Shown piece after piece: positions 5,829 through 6,066 of a DNA stretch of 6,066 bases. Within the stretch, counting starts at the first letter, position 1, and each line of letters opens with the position of its first letter. A program made the translations under genes and the position numbers. The notes under the pieces are model-generated. The model worked only from the letters and a program-made list of their open reading frames with translations, had not been told where the DNA came from and ran no database searches. This stretch comes from an uncultured Clostridiaceae bacterium. GTDB lineage: Bacteria > Bacillota > Clostridia > Clostridiales > Oxobacteraceae. The stretch is taken from NCBI GenBank assembly GCA_937900065.1, contig CALCDS010000376.1, positions 1 through 6,066 on the forward strand. The letters run 5' to 3'.

Positions 5829-5957
5829 ATGGAAAATATACTTATATGGGTCATTGCTTTTTCTTCTATAATTTTAACGTTTGGGATCTATTGCCTGATA
5901 TACAGCAGTAGAAAAATAAAGTCCGCATCAGAAAAGGAAGAATCAAACAATCTTTAA
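5829..5957 (+). CDS. small single-pass membrane protein, 42 residues, unknown function
   Basis: The frame encodes 42 residues beginning MENILIWVIAFSSIILTFG. Residues about 4-25 form a single hydrophobic membrane segment. A basic SSRKIK stretch follows, then a hydrophilic acidic tail (SEKEESNNL), so the tail should lie in the cytoplasm. A GGGGGA ribosome binding site (5815-5820) lies 8 bases before the ATG; it is purine-rich but less canonical than the other sites here. A possible promoter is at 5757-5784. I do not recognise the family. It has one cysteine and no metal-binding cluster, so it does not resemble the FeoB-associated protein. Plausible codons, charge pattern and site make a real gene likely, but length alone cannot prove it. 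Confidence 0.6.
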   Translation: MENILIWVIAFSSIILTFGIYCLIYSSRKIKSASEKEESNNL

Positions 5958-5987
5958 TTTTTAGCTATATTAAACGAGGGTATTGAT

Positions 5988-6027
5988 TTTTTGAGCAATC
6001 GTAGTGAGATGTAAACACTTTTGCTAA
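5988..6027 (+). repeat. intergenic repeat, copy 2
   Basis: This is the same-orientation second copy of the repeat at 5569-5608 and begins 30 bases after the stop of the 42-residue gene. The predicted fold is kept: AGCAA (5994-5998) pairs with TTGCT (6021-6025), and AGTG (6003-6006) with CACT (6016-6019), around a 9-base loop. The loop carries TAAA where copy 1 has GGAG. Confidence 0.75.
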
Positions 6028-6064
6028 GTTCTTGGCGAAGTTGCCGAAGCGAATCCTAGAACTT
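6026..6064. repeat. imperfect inverted repeat after repeat copy 2
   Basis: AAGTTCT (6026-6032) and AGAACTT (6058-6064) pair perfectly; after a T-T mismatch GG (6034-6035) pairs with CC (6055-6056). The interior contains CGAAG twice (6036-6040 and 6045-6049). It abuts repeat copy 2 and runs to the window edge, so it is probably part of a longer repeat element. Too little is visible to classify it. Confidence 0.5.
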
Positions 6065-6066
6065 TT

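Noticed and set aside
1..6066. CRISPR array, tRNA or rRNA genes, known riboswitches
   Set aside because: I found no regularly spaced repeats, tRNA arms, rRNA segments or recognisable riboswitch cores in the window.

Overview
The window looks like chromosomal DNA of a low-GC Gram-positive bacterium, most likely of the class Clostridia. Supporting signs are strong AAGGAG-type ribosome binding sites, A/T-rich intergenic DNA with sigma-A-like promoters, a perfect CIRCE operator in front of groES-groEL, and a feoA-feoB pair followed by a small Cys-rich FeoB-associated membrane protein. I do not name a genus. Layout: positions 1-1917 carry the minus-strand groES-groEL chaperonin operon, with groEL cut by the left window edge only a few residues before its expected end. 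Positions 1918-2476 are a 559-base divergent intergenic region. It holds the groESL promoter overlapping the CIRCE operator, a possible second groESL promoter downstream of CIRCE, a 9-bp inverted repeat, a 53-base REP-like palindromic element, and the feo promoter. Positions 2477-5545 are a tightly packed plus-strand cluster: feoA, a compact feoB, a 52-residue Cys-rich membrane protein, and a two-domain GNAT acetyltransferase. Gaps are 1, 32 and 24 bases, so one transcript is likely. Positions 5546-6066 contain a structured repeat, a strong terminator, a 42-residue single-pass membrane protein, and a second copy of the repeat running into the right edge. How the genes work together: GroES and GroEL form the heat-inducible protein-folding chamber, expected to be controlled by HrcA through CIRCE. 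FeoA, FeoB and the Cys-rich small protein form a ferrous-iron uptake system. The GNAT enzyme appears to be co-transcribed with it, but its substrate is unknown. The least explained item is an intergenic repeat of about 40 bases found once just after the GNAT gene and once just after the 42-residue gene, in the same orientation. All five differences between the copies fall in a predicted hairpin loop or preserve a base pair as a G-U wobble, which suggests selection on an RNA or single-stranded DNA structure. Most of the remaining content is ordinary.
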